Below, piece after piece: positions 36,124-48,799 of a stretch of DNA of 64,000 bases. Position numbers and translations under genes: made by a program. The notes below the pieces were generated by a model. The model searched no databases. It was not told the DNA's origin and was given only the letters and a program-made list of their open reading frames with translations. The first letter of the stretch is position 1. Every line of letters starts with the position of its first letter. The stretch is from assembly GCA_043228905.1 (NCBI GenBank), contig JBHGNT010000020.1, positions 15,314,001 to 15,378,000 on the forward strand, given 5' to 3'. The DNA is from Azolla caroliniana. Taxonomy: Eukaryota; Polypodiophyta.

Positions 36124-39100
36124 TGCAAAACAGTTGTAGCTCAGATGGTCATACTTTCAAACCTACATTTCACAATGGCATCTAGTAAAGTAAGGTTGTC
36201 CAGAAGATACCAGAAGGTCATGTGTTCAAATCTTCATTGCACAAAGGCATCTACAAAAGCAATGCATTAAATATTTGAACTCGGCCACCCATGTTAATAA
36301 AAGTAAAAAGTTGGCTTACCACAAGGGTAGAGAGTCCAAAATATGGTTGTTCGTTAATGCTGTTTTAAAACTAAACAAACAAGTTTACATAAGCTTACAA
36401 TTCTCTAAGTTTGAGAAGGAGATTTGGTGGAAATTGTCTTAGAAAAATGGAGAATAACATTAAATGGTGATCCATGAGCTATGCTATTGCTTGAAGCCGT
36501 ACTGGTATCATTTATTCATGATGGTTCCTCCCATATGTAGGACGAATTTGGTTTCATATACTATTATAGTCTTTTCTATTTTATCTACCTCACCATGTGG
36601 TTCAAGATTGACATGAGCAGAATGTTACTCCATGCCATCCAATAGATATCACAAATGCGATATTTTTATGTACGAATCCATCTTCATTTGCTCATGGTTT
36701 TTGAATGAATCTGGATGTTGTTGATTTGGGGGGAAGGGAGGAGTTATTTCCCTGATTTCCTATGGTAATTTGTAACTTGTGAGAGAAATCGTAGACTAAG
36801 GGCCACATGGAAAATTGTGCAGTTAATCAACAACCCTGTTTTATAAAGGTAAAAAGAGTTTAGATGCCTGGACTACTGTGTCAATTATGAGTGGTGGTGT
36901 AACGAACTTGTTGAAAACTACCCTATTTTGCAAGTCTTTCGAAATTGTGCCTGCTACCATTGCTTTTTGATCATGGGCACTATTCGAAATCCTCAGTTTT
37001 GTCAGTCCTTGCTTGCATGTCCAATCTCTTTTTCGAATGACATGTCTTGCCACTGGAAACCCGAGCTTCATTGTGGCTTTCTGCCATGTAGGAATTGCTA
37101 TATGCTCACATGTGATGCAACAACTAGAATAAGGAACCAACCTACGCATAAAGCAAAATATGGAGTGGTATATCTGATGAAATTGATTTTAAACACCATA
37201 AATGTAACTAGTTATCTTAACAATGTAGATCCTGAAGAAAGTAGGAGAGAAACCTTCTTCATACTGATGAAGCTTGTAACTTGTGCTTGGGTGCAAGCCA
37301 GCTTATTGACATGACACATTTTCCGGTCTCCAAAGATATTGTTTCTGTAAAATTCATAGGTAGCATCCATAGGCTGCACATAATTTCCTTTATTAAAAAA
37401 TTCTGAATTGGGCATGATTGCATCTATTTACAAGGAATGATAGAGGGAGGTTATAGCTCTTGTAATGCTATTCATGTAGGTATTTTAAGATTGTGATAAA
37501 ACAATGCTTCTTTTTCTCAAGATTAAACCATGTATGATTCTATTTGATGTTCATCCATGTATTTGTTTCGAAAGCTATGACATCAGTGGTTACTTGTTCT
37601 CTGCTGTTTCTATGCAAAATAAATCTTAAGTACTTCCCCCTATTGATTTTTGTAAAAGAAATAAGACCATATTTTATGGACTGAAATTCAATTCTCAGAT
37701 GGTTTCTGTGGATAGCTCAATCATTGAGTGTTAAATGCAATGTATATGATTGCCATTTGAAACTTAAGGACTTGTTAGATGAATAGAGCCATCAATTATC
37801 ATAAATCTTAAACTTGCAGTCTTTTACAGGCCGTGGACAACTTCAGAACATGGTGCTGCAGATGATAAAAGGATAGTATTAGTACATGAAGAGGAGATTC
37901 AGCATATTCATGAAAATTGCGACTCAAAACATGTATGTGAAACTTTTATCTCTGGATTTGAAGGAGGGAAATTAGGGCGCTGGGCAATGTTGGATCTTAT
38001 TATTTTGTGTTTTTTGGTATCAGAGTGAAACATCTATGCAAGGGCAAGACCTTTTGGATGAAGTATCTAAGACACATGAAGCTATCAAGTAAGTGATATT
38101 TAGCTAATTTTAGGTGTTTTTGGTACATTTGGAATAATGAAATGAAAACCGATTTTAACTAATTAAGATGTAGTCGGGGATATTTAGAAATTAGTGCTAA
38201 GAAAGCCATAGGTTTTCCTATACACACTGGTGCGGAAATGTGGATGTCTGCATCCAGATTCTTTTTGGAAACAATTTGCAAATGCAAATAACTACCATGT
38301 ATTTAGTTTTTTGATGTTTTGACTGCATGAGTCTTTTTTTTGTTCTTTACCTATGGATATATTTAAGTAGTAAGTATGTTTAACAATGATTGTACTTTTT
38401 AAATATTTTGCTTCCTAGTTTCTTATGCTATTTGTGGCAAACTTCCTCTCTTGGTTTTATGGTGCTGTATGGCATGGTTTAAAGCCACATATGGTATTTC
38501 TGAGGGATTTGAACCCTACTCCTCCGTACTTCCATACCTGGATCTGTTTGCTGTATGGTTGACTATGAAAACTTCAACTTATGATCAAATTCCTATAAAA
38601 TTAAAATTGTTGATATTTTGCCATATCAAATGAGGAACATTAATAAATGGGAGTTTGAGGCTCTATAATTGTATTTCGGATATTTGAAATTATGTTCCAA
38701 ATTTTCATAGAAATTCTGTTGCATGAAATGTTATTATTGATAAATTTGATCTGAGATGCATTCATTATCTTGAGCAGGACTCTGGACAAATCAGTTTCAA
38801 TGTTGGAAATGGAATTAGCTGTAGCTAGGGCTTCTTCCCAGGCAGGTTCCCCCAGTCTGATAAAGCCTATTTTAGAGCATCCTGAAGACAGAAAGAAAGC
38901 TTTCATCATGGTTGGGATTAACACTGCATTCAGCAGTAGAAAAAGAAGGAACTCTGTCCGAGAGACATGGATGCCACAAGGTATGCACAAGTTGCTAATA
39001 TGACAACAGTGAAGTTACAATGCCATCACTCTTATCATTTTCTTTTTAATTTCTCATATATTAGGTGAAAAACTGAAGAATCTTGAGCAAGAGAAGGGAA

Positions 39101-40688
39101 TTATTGTTCGATTTGTTATTGGCCATAGGTAAAGTACATTGTGATGGTTTCATTTGTGAAGCCATCTGATTGTTGATGTCTTGTCTAATCAACAAATACA
39201 CTTTGATTAGACTGTAAGTGAGGGTATGTATAATTATAAGTGGAGGTGCTAAATTTTTTCCTCGATTACTAGTGCTACGCCTGGCGGCATCTTGGATCGT
39301 GCCATTGATGCAGAAGAGGCACAGCATGGAGATTTCTTGAGATTAGTGAGTGCAATTGCAAGATCATTTGATTTACTCTGTTTTACATGATGCTCAAGTT
39401 TTACAACTGCCCACAGTTTCAGTACTAGCTCACCTCTTACAGCAACAATGTTCACATTGATAGGAACATATTGAAGGCTACCATGAATTGTCTGCCAAAA
39501 CAAAGATATTTTTTTCCACAGCATTAGCCAAGTGGGATGCGGATTTCTATGTGAAAGTTGATGATGATGTACACGTAAATTTAGGTGAGATTGTGCTCTA
39601 TTCATCATTTTATCTTAGGGGTTCAATTGCCTTCTTTGCAGCAACTGAGGGGAGGGTTGACTCCTAATCTATGGCTTACATGGAAAGAGCCTGAACCAGT
39701 CAGCCACAATCCCTTCTACCTTATTCTCCTCATTTTGTGGAGCTTCTGAAACGATTATGATGTCAACTTCCATCTGTCTCTCAGGGATACTTGGGACAAC
39801 ATTAGCAAGGTATCTGCCAAAGCCTCGTGTATACATAGGATGTATGAAGTCAGGCCCAGTTCTCTCTCAAAGGTATGCTGTAACATTGAGCTGAAAGTAC
39901 CTCTCCAAAAGTCAACCAGTGGATATTGTATCTTATTGGATTGATACATATCCTATTTTTGCAGAGGAGCCAAGTATCATGAACCAGAGTACTGGAAATT
40001 TGGAGAGGATGGAAACAAGTATTTTAGGCATGCCACAGGGCAGTTGTATGTTGTTTCAAAGGATCTTGCTACCTATATATCGATTAACCAGTATGTTCTT
40101 TGGAAACCAGACTTATGTGTTGGCAGACTTATGTGTTGTCCATGCCAGAGGTTATCATGATTAAGATCTTCATTTCCTACAGGCAAATATTGCACAAATA
40201 TGCAAATGAAGATGTTTCCTTGGGTGCATGGTTCATTGGCTTGGATGTGGAGCAAATTGATGATCGAAGCTTTTGTTGTGGAACACCTCCAGGTTATTTT
40301 TCTTGTCTAGGCCTGAAAAAGCTCTAGTGTTCATTCATGCATGCATGTTGGGGATGTGCTGGTCCTCCGTTGTACCTTACATTGAGTTTCCACTTAACTG
40401 TTAGGGTACTTACAAGAATACCCTAACAGTGTACCTCCATGTAATAGAAATTTTTGTACAACAAACCCTAAACCCTAAACCCTTCACAATTTATTTTTTA
40501 CCCGTCAATTTATTTTGGTTACATATTTTTTCATGCCAGATTGTGAATGGAAGGCTCAGGCAGGAAATGCATGTGTAGCTTCATTTGACTGGACATGTAG
40601 TGGCATATGCAATTCTGTTGAGAGAATGTTGGATGTGCACCAGCGCTGTGGTGAAGGAGATGATGCTGTTTGGAGTGCGATTGCTTAG
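35911..40688 (+). CDS. Beta-1,3-galactosyltransferase (GT31), 11 exons
   Basis: Exons: 35911-36008, 37830-37932, 38024-38088, 38778-38980, 39065-39128, 39273-39345, 39464-39584, 39785-39872, 39965-40090, 40183-40292, 40540-40688. All are GT-AG and sum to 1200 nt, giving 399 residues, the usual size of plant B3GALT proteins. Type II Golgi layout: short Gly-rich cytoplasmic tail, signal anchor ([20 protein letters not shown], about 11-30), stem (DUF4094-like), then the catalytic domain with [36 protein letters not shown], the metal-binding DDD in [12 protein letters not shown] (about 235-237), [12 protein letters not shown], and [15 protein letters not shown]. It adds galactose from UDP-Gal to glycans, probably of arabinogalactan proteins; the exact acceptor is not readable from sequence. 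Intron 1 carries a GA tract and a SINE-like unit, and intron 10 telomere-like repeats. Confidence 0.94.
36090..36290 (+). repeat. GA tract plus SINE-like unit in intron 1
   Basis: (GA)16 at 36090-36121 is followed by GTTGTAGCTCAGATGGT (good box A) and GTGTTCAAATCTTC (box B-like, about 36220). Twice there is a phrase of the type TTTCACAATGGCATCTA / TTGCACAAAGGCATCTA. It resembles 18034-18135. Ends were not fixed. Confidence 0.45.
40463..40484 (+). repeat. Interstitial telomere-type repeats
   Basis: AAACCCTAAACCCTAAACCC, three units of the plant telomere repeat complement, in intron 10 of the galactosyltransferase gene. Confidence 0.9.
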
Positions 40689-42107
40689 ATTAACATATGA
40701 GGTTACACTAACACATTCTTTCACCCATTCAAATAAGAGCATCTTCATCTGAAGATCAGTTCCAAAGTACAGCCGAAGTGTACATGTCCAGATCTTCTTG
40801 GGCTGTGAGGCATTTTTGTTGTGCGGAAATTTCCATGCTTATATTCAAACATATCTTTTTTCACAGAAAATAGTAAAATCAGGGCTGTGTATAGTCGCAT
40901 GAAAGTTCACTTATAAAATTGATTTGTGAGATCTCTAGTTTATTTGTTGAGAGATCATTTATATAATTTGGATTGAGAGGGTATGCCCAATATTTGTAGT
41001 GAAAGACATCAAGTAAATACATTCAGTTTCAATTGACATACTTTCCATTGTTACTTTTCAAGTGGCTCCTTAAGATCTTTACATTTTGTACTCATGGGCT
41101 TCTTTTGCTAATTGCCAACATGGCTTGAAATATACGATGCCTCTTAGAGAACTATTTGTACCAAAATGCTATGAATATTCTCTAATGTAACATGCTTGTT
41201 GCATACATTAGTATAGTCACTCTCACAAATGATCGTCACCTTCCATCTGGCTCGTACATATTTGACAGATCCTCCGTTATCGAGGGATGGCGACATCAAG
41301 ATCAATCCCTATCCCTAACCGATGTAATGATACATTGAGCTGACCTACACACCCAATAAGTTAGCGAGTCCACTGAATCAACCAAACAGCTATAATTGCA
41401 TCAATAGTGTATCTTCAGGGGGGGAGAGCTCTGTAACTGTGACCTAGGTCTCCCTCATATTAACTTGTCATAAGTTGTATCTGACTGTTGTATTTCTTTT
41501 ATGGGAGTGCGAGTCTGGATCATACTGGAATGCACCCAATTAGATATACACAGAACATTCTCATAGGTAACAGATGAGCAACCATGCTCTTGCAAGTTTT
41601 ACCAAACCATTAAAAATACCGTTTGTGTAGGTAAGACAAGCGATCAGTTTCACAAGGGTTACCTAGGCATGAAAGATGAATCATAAGAGATAGATAATAA
41701 AGATTGTGATAGTGACCATGGATTGTACAAATGCCACGAGATTGATGATGAAGAGCACTTCACGTTGCAGTATGCAACATATGACAACTGTATAGTACCT
41801 TCTCATTTGAGCTTAGGATAGAAACTCCTAAAAGATATGAATCATGTAACTACTGCAACCATTTTCAGTTTTGGGCCTTTATTTTATGTGAATCATGTAA
41901 CTACTGGATTCATGATGTTGTAACCTTCTTGTTCTCATTGGCCATTTCAGAATTCCTCTAGCATCCACAATTCATCATTTTAGATAATACACTTTCAGAT
42001 GCATTGCTGTGTTCTCAAAGGATATTCATGTGCACAACGTTGTATCTAAGAGTTGTACCATATATCTTATTTTAGGTTACATCTCTCAGAAGTCATTTCA
42101 AACCATG
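40689..42107. other. Intergenic between galactosyltransferase and PPR genes
   Basis: No gene seen. The two flanking genes converge, so both 3' untranslated regions lie here. Confidence 0.5.
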
Positions 42108-44033
42108 CTATCTTAGGATGTTCTTCTGAATGTTTGCCATACATAAATATGCTCCCAAATCATTTTCATTCAGTTGTTGTGCATGTTCAAATGCTAATTT
42201 CCCAAGCTCCATATTGTACCATTTTTGGCAAGCTCCTAAGATAGAATGCCACATTAAAGTTCCTGGTTGCACTGGCATCATGCTAGCAATCATTACGGCT
42301 TCTTTCACTTGACCTGCTCGCCCAAGGAGATCAACTATGCAAGTGTAATGCTCCAAAGATGGCAAGAAGGAATAGTTCTTCATAATAGTGTAAAGGAATA
42401 TCACTGCATCATTCTGTAGGCCAGCATGACTATATCCACTGAGGATAATACTGAATGTGACCACATCTGGTTCTAAGCCTTCCATCACGAGTTGATAGAA
42501 ACAATGAGAAACATTTATGATATCTCCCATCTGGGAAAATGCTGCCAGTAGTGCATTCCATGATACTAAATCGTGAACTTGAAGCTTGAAAAAAACTGTA
42601 CGTGCTGACATGGGCAACCCAGATTTGGAATACAAATCAATCAAGGCATTACCAACAATGTGCACTTCTTCTAGCCCCTTTTTAGCTATATCAGCATGCA
42701 TCTCCCTACCCTTGGTTAGAGATCCAACACTACCACAAGTTTTCAAGCTGCAAACTAATGTAACCTCATTGAATGGGATGCCACTTAGTTGCATTTTCTC
42801 CAAGCAATCAAGAGCCTTTCCACCATAACCATGTTCACTGTATCCTGCCATCAATGCTGTCCATGGGACTGCCTCACAGACTTGGAGTCTGCCAACCGCA
42901 TGTTGTGCTTCTTCAAGAAAGCCACATTTAGCATAAGCATCAACCAATGAGATGCCGATACGTAGATCTGCTTCAAATCCTTTTGTCACAGCATTGGCAT
43001 GTAATATTTTTAGAATTTCCACATTATCTTGTATATTTCCACAAGCCTTCAATCCAAAAACATATGTGATAAAATCTGGTGATATACCCTCACATTGCAT
43101 GCATTTCAGACAAAAGAATATTTTCTCACTTTGCCCATGCGCAGCATACCCTGCTATGAGTGCATTCCATGAAACCACATCTTGATCAACGAGTTTATGA
43201 CATACATCCTCTGCTTCATAAAATAGACCACATTTGGCATACATAGAAACCAAAGCACTCCCAATCATACAATCACTTTGGAGACCTTTCATAACAATTT
43301 GAGTATGTATGATTTGGCCCTTCCCAGAACCTCCTACACCGATAATGCCACAAGCTTTTAAAGTGCAAATGAAAGTGACAACATCTGGAAGGATGCCATC
43401 ATATTGCATCCGATCAAAACAGTCCAGGGCCTGCTGAGCCTGTCCGTGATCGATATAACCCATCATTAATGCAGTCCAAGCAACGTCTGATCGGACCGCA
43501 AGCGTATCAAACACTTCAGCTGCTGTTTTAATCATGCAACATTTAGCATATACATCAACCAAGGTGCTCCCAATGAGCATCTCATGTTCCAACCCTTTCT
43601 TCATAATCTCAGCATGAAGAGTCCGCAGCTTTTCAGCACATCTGACGCTACCACAAGCTTTCAAACCACATACAAAAGTAAAAGCATTCGGTGAGATGCC
43701 TTCCTGTTGCATTTTCTCCATGCAATCTATTGCTTCGTCATCCTGACCACATTCAACATGTCCTGACATGAGGGCAGTCCACAAGACGACATCACGGACG
43801 GCAATGGAGTCAAATATTTCCTGTGCTTTGGCAAAGATACCACATTTCCCATACATATTGACCAAGGCAGTAGCAATGAACACATCCGAGTTCTCAAGAA
43901 AGCCCTTTTCTGTAAGCTCAGCATGCAACCGAGAACCAGCCTCCACATCCCTGGATGCAGAGCAGGACTTGAAGAAGGCTATACAATCTGCCCTGCACAA
44001 CCGGACCTCATGCTGCAATACTTTGTTCTGCAT
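42108..44033 (-). CDS. Pentatricopeptide repeat protein (PLS class), single exon
   Basis: One uninterrupted frame of 641 residues, no intron, as usual for PPR genes. It is built from successive ~35-residue repeats of the P/L/S kind (ATALVNMYGKCGIFAKAQEI, VVLWTALMSGHVECG, SPNAFTFVCGLKACG and so on through the protein). It closes with an E1-like motif (LMWHSILGACQKWYNMELGK) and part of an E2-like one, ending at ANIQKNILR; no DYW domain follows. Such proteins bind organelle RNA and usually act in editing site choice; the target is not readable here. A targeting peptide is not obvious at the N-terminus. Head to head with the broken PPR gene at 44879-46975. Confidence 0.92.
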   Translation of the reverse strand: MQNKVLQHEVRLCRADCIAFFKSCSASRDVEAGSRLHAELTEKGFLENSDVFIATALVNMYGKCGIFAKAQEIFDSIAVRDVVLWTALMSGHVECGQDDEAIDCMEKMQQEGISPNAFTFVCGLKACGSVRCAEKLRTLHAEIMKKGLEHEMLIGSTLVDVYAKCCMIKTAAEVFDTLAVRSDVAWTALMMGYIDHGQAQQALDCFDRMQYDGILPDVVTFICTLKACGIIGVGGSGKGQIIHTQIVMKGLQSDCMIGSALVSMYAKCGLFYEAEDVCHKLVDQDVVSWNALIAGYAAHGQSEKIFFCLKCMQCEGISPDFITYVFGLKACGNIQDNVEILKILHANAVTKGFEADLRIGISLVDAYAKCGFLEEAQHAVGRLQVCEAVPWTALMAGYSEHGYGGKALDCLEKMQLSGIPFNEVTLVCSLKTCGSVGSLTKGREMHADIAKKGLEEVHIVGNALIDLYSKSGLPMSARTVFFKLQVHDLVSWNALLAAFSQMGDIINVSHCFYQLVMEGLEPDVVTFSIILSGYSHAGLQNDAVIFLYTIMKNYSFLPSLEHYTCIVDLLGRAGQVKEAVMIASMMPVQPGTLMWHSILGACQKWYNMELGKLAFEHAQQLNENDLGAYLCMANIQKNILR

Positions 44034-44878
44034 CCCCTCATCATCATGCTTACGTCATGTATGTATGCGGGCAAGTACGTATGGGTCGCATTAGGCGTGT
44101 GAGTTGTACATATAAGTGAACCGACAAGAAGCACTCTGAATCTGTAAGCTTTATTTATGTATGTACACATCTCATGGCGTTCAAGAAGGTGTTTGCTTTA
44201 CAATGTCATAAAAGCACACATGATCTCTTCCTTCCCTTAGAGCATACTACATATAGCATAGCATAACATAGATCATCACACCCTCTCGATTGTTTTCTGG
44301 ATATTTGGGCTGCATACGACTCTTGAACACGTGGCACGGAATAAAATATTATCGCAATATAAAGAATGGTCTAAATTTTGTCAAAACTGGAATAAGTAGG
44401 TCGGATAAGAGGTATCAAGTGAAACTCAACCAAGAGGTAATTGACGAGACTGGTGGGTGTTCGGTCATATTATGGGCTACAAATTAACCCTCTCAACCAA
44501 ATTCTTACTTATAAGTTATAACCGTGCTGATTAAAAAGAAAGCAAGAGCAATTGTGTAATTTATTAAAACGCATGAGGAGGTCCGGAGAAGGTGTGTGTG
44601 TTTGTGGTCATTCATTAGGGAAGAAGCAGATAGTAGTTACTACTACTAGTCATAGAGAAAAGACGTTTTCGATAAAGGTATGTCTGTTGGAACATCTCAT
44701 TTCTCCCTTTCTTCTGAGACGATAGTGATGCCAACATTAATTCATTGCCACGGCCATTAGCCCAATGACGACGTTGAGCTACCACGGTCCATCCCTTACC
44801 TTTCCAATTGATCCAATCCTTGAGCACTCTGCGGCCCTCAGCCACTACCATTGTGTCAGAGATAGGGTCTCATCTTAG
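44034..44878. other. Spacer between divergent PPR genes
   Basis: 845 bp. On either strand only short frames without motifs are seen. Any promoters of the two divergent genes must lie here. The frame of the right-hand gene is open back to a TAG at 44876 without an ATG. Confidence 0.5.
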
Positions 44879-46975
44879 CCCGGCAATCATATTATTTGTG
44901 GACCAGAAATTACCCTAAGACCAGTGGAGGATATCACATCTTGTTTAGAACAATCTGATGGCCCTCTTAACATTAAAGAGCTCATCTTCTTGTCTCAGAG
45001 GTGCAGCAGGGACAAGAGCCCTCATCTTGCTCACATGCTTTACATGCGAATGTGTGCTGATGGGCTCGAAGCCCATCCTGCTGTAGGGAATTATATTGTC
45101 CCTATGCTCGTAGAAACCCGGGATGTGTTTGAAGCTCAACAAGTCTTCAATCGTCTTGTCGAATTGAATGAACACTCATGGACTGCCCTTATTCATGGGT
45201 ACCTAGCATGTGGCGAGTTCCATCATGCATTTCAAATTTTCAAGCTAATGTATAGCTATCATGTCTACCCAAGTGTCTACACATTCACGGGCCTCGTAAA
45301 GCGTTGTGCTAACTTCCAATCTTTGGAGAAGGGTTGGGACATTGGGCGTGAGTAAATGAAAATGTTTATACCTGGCTCGTGTGATATCGGATTTTTCCGT
45401 TCAAACATGCGAATCGAAGCTAACAATGCTGAAATAGTGAAGGAAGGATTTGAAGAAGATCTTTACTTGGGCACCATTTTGCTTGATATGTATGTTAAAT
45501 GTGGTTGGGTTGTCGAAGCACATGATGTATTTGATGAGCTTCCTCTTTAGGATGTTGTGTCATGGAATGCACTCATTGCTGGGTACGTAGAGCATGGGCC
45601 TAGTATAGAAGCATTGCATCTTCTCGAGAAAATGCAGTGTGAAGGGATGGCCCCAAATACTGTAACTTACGTTTGCTGCTTGAAGGCATGTGGTAATGTA
45701 GGGTGCATTAACATGGGCCGAGATTTGCATTCGGAAATTGTAAGAAAGCAATTTGAGAGCAATTTATATGTGTGTACGATACTTGTAGATATGTATGCTG
45801 CATGTGGGTTCCTTATAGAAGCTCAGGAAGTTTTTGATAAGTTCCAAGGTAGAGGAGTTACTTCATGGAATGCACTCATTGTAGGTTACATTGAACATGG
45901 ATTTGCCCACAAAGCGTTGATGTGTTTGGATCAGATGGAGGTGGAAAATGTATCTCGTACTCAAATCACGTATGTTTCCTGTTTGAAAGCTTGTGGTGCC
46001 ATAGAAGCCTTGGACAGGGGACAGAGGCTGCATATTGATATTGTCAAAGAAGGTTTAGGAGAAGATGATCTAATCCCGAGTGCATTGGTTGACATGTATG
46101 CGAAATGTGGTGCATTTGCGGAAGCGCTATGTATATTCGATGGGCTTCCTGTTCAGGATGTAGTCTTATGGAGCTCACTTATTTCAGGGTATTCCGAGCA
46201 CGGGCATTCTGTGGAAGCACTAGAATGCTTGGATCAGATGCAAGGTGAAGGGATCTTGCTTGACACCGTTGTATTTATGTGTAGTTTGAATGCATGTGCT
46301 AACTTAGGATGCATCGACAATGTAGTTTGAATGCATGTGCTAACTTAGGATGCATCGACAAGGGTCAAGATATACACTTCAAGGTTACTGGCAATGGGCT
46401 TGAGCATTCTGATGTGAACCTTGCAAACACTCTCATTGACATGTATGCAAAATGTGGTAGTATGATGGATGCCCAACATATTTTTATTACGATGCCAACA
46501 AGAGACAGTGTAACGTGGACGACATTTATCAATGCCTATGCTCGGCATGGGGAAGTGAACCGTTGTTTTCATCTGTTTGAGAGGATGAAGAAGGAAGGTA
46601 TGAGACCAGATGATGTCACCTTTCTGAGCATACTGACTGTATGCAGTCATGCCGGGCTTTTGGATACAGCTCAAGAATACTTTGATGGTATGAGCACAAA
46701 GTATGGCATTGCTCCAAATCTTGAGCATCATAACTGTTTGATTGATCTTCTTGGACGTGCGGGGCAGCTATATGAAGCTCTTAATATGCTGGAGAAAATG
46801 CCTTTCCCTGCTGATCTGGTGGGATGGCGTACTGTTTTGGGTGCTTGCCAAAAATGGGGTGCTGTACACTTGGGTAGGCATGCCTTTGAGTATATGGTTA
46901 AACTTAAATGAGAGTAATGCTGCAGCATTCATCTTAATGTCCAATTTGTTCGTGGATGAACCTGATTGGGATTGA
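44879..46975 (+). pseudogene. PPR gene (PLS class), broken
   Basis: PPR repeats run through the whole stretch (NYIVPMLVETRDVFEAQQVF, SWNALIAGYVEHG, NTVTYVCCLKACGNV, DMYAKCGAFAEALCIFD, RPDDVTFLSILTVCSHAGLL). It ends in an E1-like TVLGACQKWGAVHLGRHAFE and an E2-like AAAFILMSNLFVDEPDW. Breaks: no start ATG in the open frame; stops TAA at 45353 and TAG at 45548; a 41-bp tandem duplication (46280-46361) shifting the frame; a further single-base shift near 46909 inside the E motif. The segment 45305-45420 has lost repeat character. Either a pseudogene or, less likely, a gene repaired by RNA editing (plant organelle-type editing does not act on nuclear transcripts). Confidence 0.88.
46280..46361 (+). 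repeat. 41-bp exact tandem duplication in the PPR pseudogene
   Basis: The unit starts TGTAGTTTGAATGCATGTGC and ends GCATCGACAA. Two adjacent identical copies (46280-46320, 46321-46361). As 41 is not a multiple of three, the second copy throws the frame. Confidence 0.97.
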
Positions 46976-48657
46976 GAAAATAAACAGCAAGTTTCCCAGG
47001 AAAATGAGTGTACCACTGAAGTGTGGTTGATGCTATGATGTGATGGATTCATAATACAGGTGTTTGTACAATAATGTCTTATTCTGGCATGGTAAGAGAA
47101 AGTAGAGGAAGATGAGAGTGGAGAAAATCAATATATAATTTTAATCAGACGAACTCAGGAGATTATATTGATAATATTTTAGCACAAGCGGTAAGAATGA
47201 AAATAAAGACGTCAGAGGGAAAACAGAATTACAAAGGAAAGAATTGTTCTTTTCTTTCTTCTGCTTATCTTCTCATACAGATTAAGCCTTTTCATAGCTA
47301 TAATAAGCAAATCAGGCTGTTTTAAAATAGAAGTAAAAACCAGGGAAATCTAAGAACCAAATTCCCACAAATTAAAGAGCTTATTCTCCTCCTAATTTAT
47401 TCAACATTATCAGATTTTACTCCTTTCTAGAACCAGAAGTAATTAATAACATTTTAAATTCCTTTCTCGAGAGAATAGAGAGAGTGCTTGGTGGCAAATG
47501 GAACCCCTCATTGTTGGGTTTTAGGAATGGAGTGAACCAAAATGAGATCCTCTGCATTTAAAGCTTGGTAGATCCATATTTCCATGCTAATCTTCATAGA
47601 GAATGTTAAGAAGATGTGAAAAGCCATGATATAATGTTTTTATTTTGCAATCGCAAGGTTTCGGTGCTTGCCTATTCAAAGATATTCCAACAATGACCAA
47701 CTGAGATTGGAAGGTTTGGCAACATTATCATGGCCTTAGAACATATTAAAACAGAGGAAATATCAAACTAACACGACATGTGTTTGGTTGAGGCTTCTCT
47801 AGGCCCTAAGGCTATCACCTTGAGACTTGTTGAAACTTCAAGGGAGTTTTATACGACATTGCCTATTGGTCTTGTAGATGAAGAAGTGAATCATTACATC
47901 TCAGTCTTGAACAAGGGAAATCCTTGTAGTGAGAGTATCTGAAATCCATCATGATGTTGGAATAATCATCATAATGTATGCCCTCTATGGAAACATGTAG
48001 TTTCTATGGAATCATCATGGTGTAATGTTATCATAATACTCTCGATGCAAGTCAAAGGGCACTTGGAATCCATGCACTTTGGTCACTGAAGACTACATTC
48101 TATCTTCAATAAAATTTGAGGGAACAATAATGGAAGATGTTTGGAAACCTAACTTAGTTGAATGCAGAGGCGTATTATAGGAACATTAGTTATATTGCAT
48201 TATCGTTAAAGATATTTAAGACTTCTAGGTTTTGAGGGTTTGCATGGGCATAATGAAACCTCCTTGTCTGATTGTATTGATTTGATTGATCAACTATTGG
48301 TCCCAAATGTCTCCAAGGTCTTCTGCATAGGTTTTGGAATGCATCACATATAAGTACATTGGGCATGATTTTTAGTAATTCAGAAGTTTTCAAATCCTTT
48401 AAAGAACTCCTTATTAGAATGTAGCCATTGCCAACCACGTTATGCATGCCTGTTGCTCATCCACATGTACACATAGCCAAATTAATGGAAGATCCAAAGA
48501 ATGAAATTTCAAAACAAGTGTAGTTTTTCATTTCAACCTTTTGTTTTACCATTTAAAAATTTGGAATATACATACATACATATATATGTATAATTAAAGT
48601 ATGTATGTATTAATGGTGCCGTGCAATCTACTTTGGACCCTGGTTGACACCACAGCT
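46976..48657. other. Intergenic, up to the assembly gap
   Basis: AT-rich, no gene or clear repeat recognised. ATACATACATATATATG-like words precede the gap. Confidence 0.5.
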
Positions 48658-48757
48658 NNNNNNNNNNNNNNNNNNNNNNNNNNNNNNNNNNNNNNNNNNN
48701 NNNNNNNNNNNNNNNNNNNNNNNNNNNNNNNNNNNNNNNNNNNNNNNNNNNNNNNNN
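48658..48757. other. Assembly gap (100 N)
   Basis: Exactly 100 N, the usual placeholder for a gap of unknown length. The missing 3' portion of copia-2 (RNase H and LTR) may lie in it. Confidence 0.99.
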
Positions 48758-48799
48758 AAGTGTGTGTAATAAAAAAGAACTGTCTCTTCCACAAAGAGA

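Noticed and set aside
36841-37149. Minus-strand gene in galactosyltransferase intron 1
   Set aside because: No recognisable motif; the opposite strand is open to a similar extent, suggesting chance or old repeat debris.
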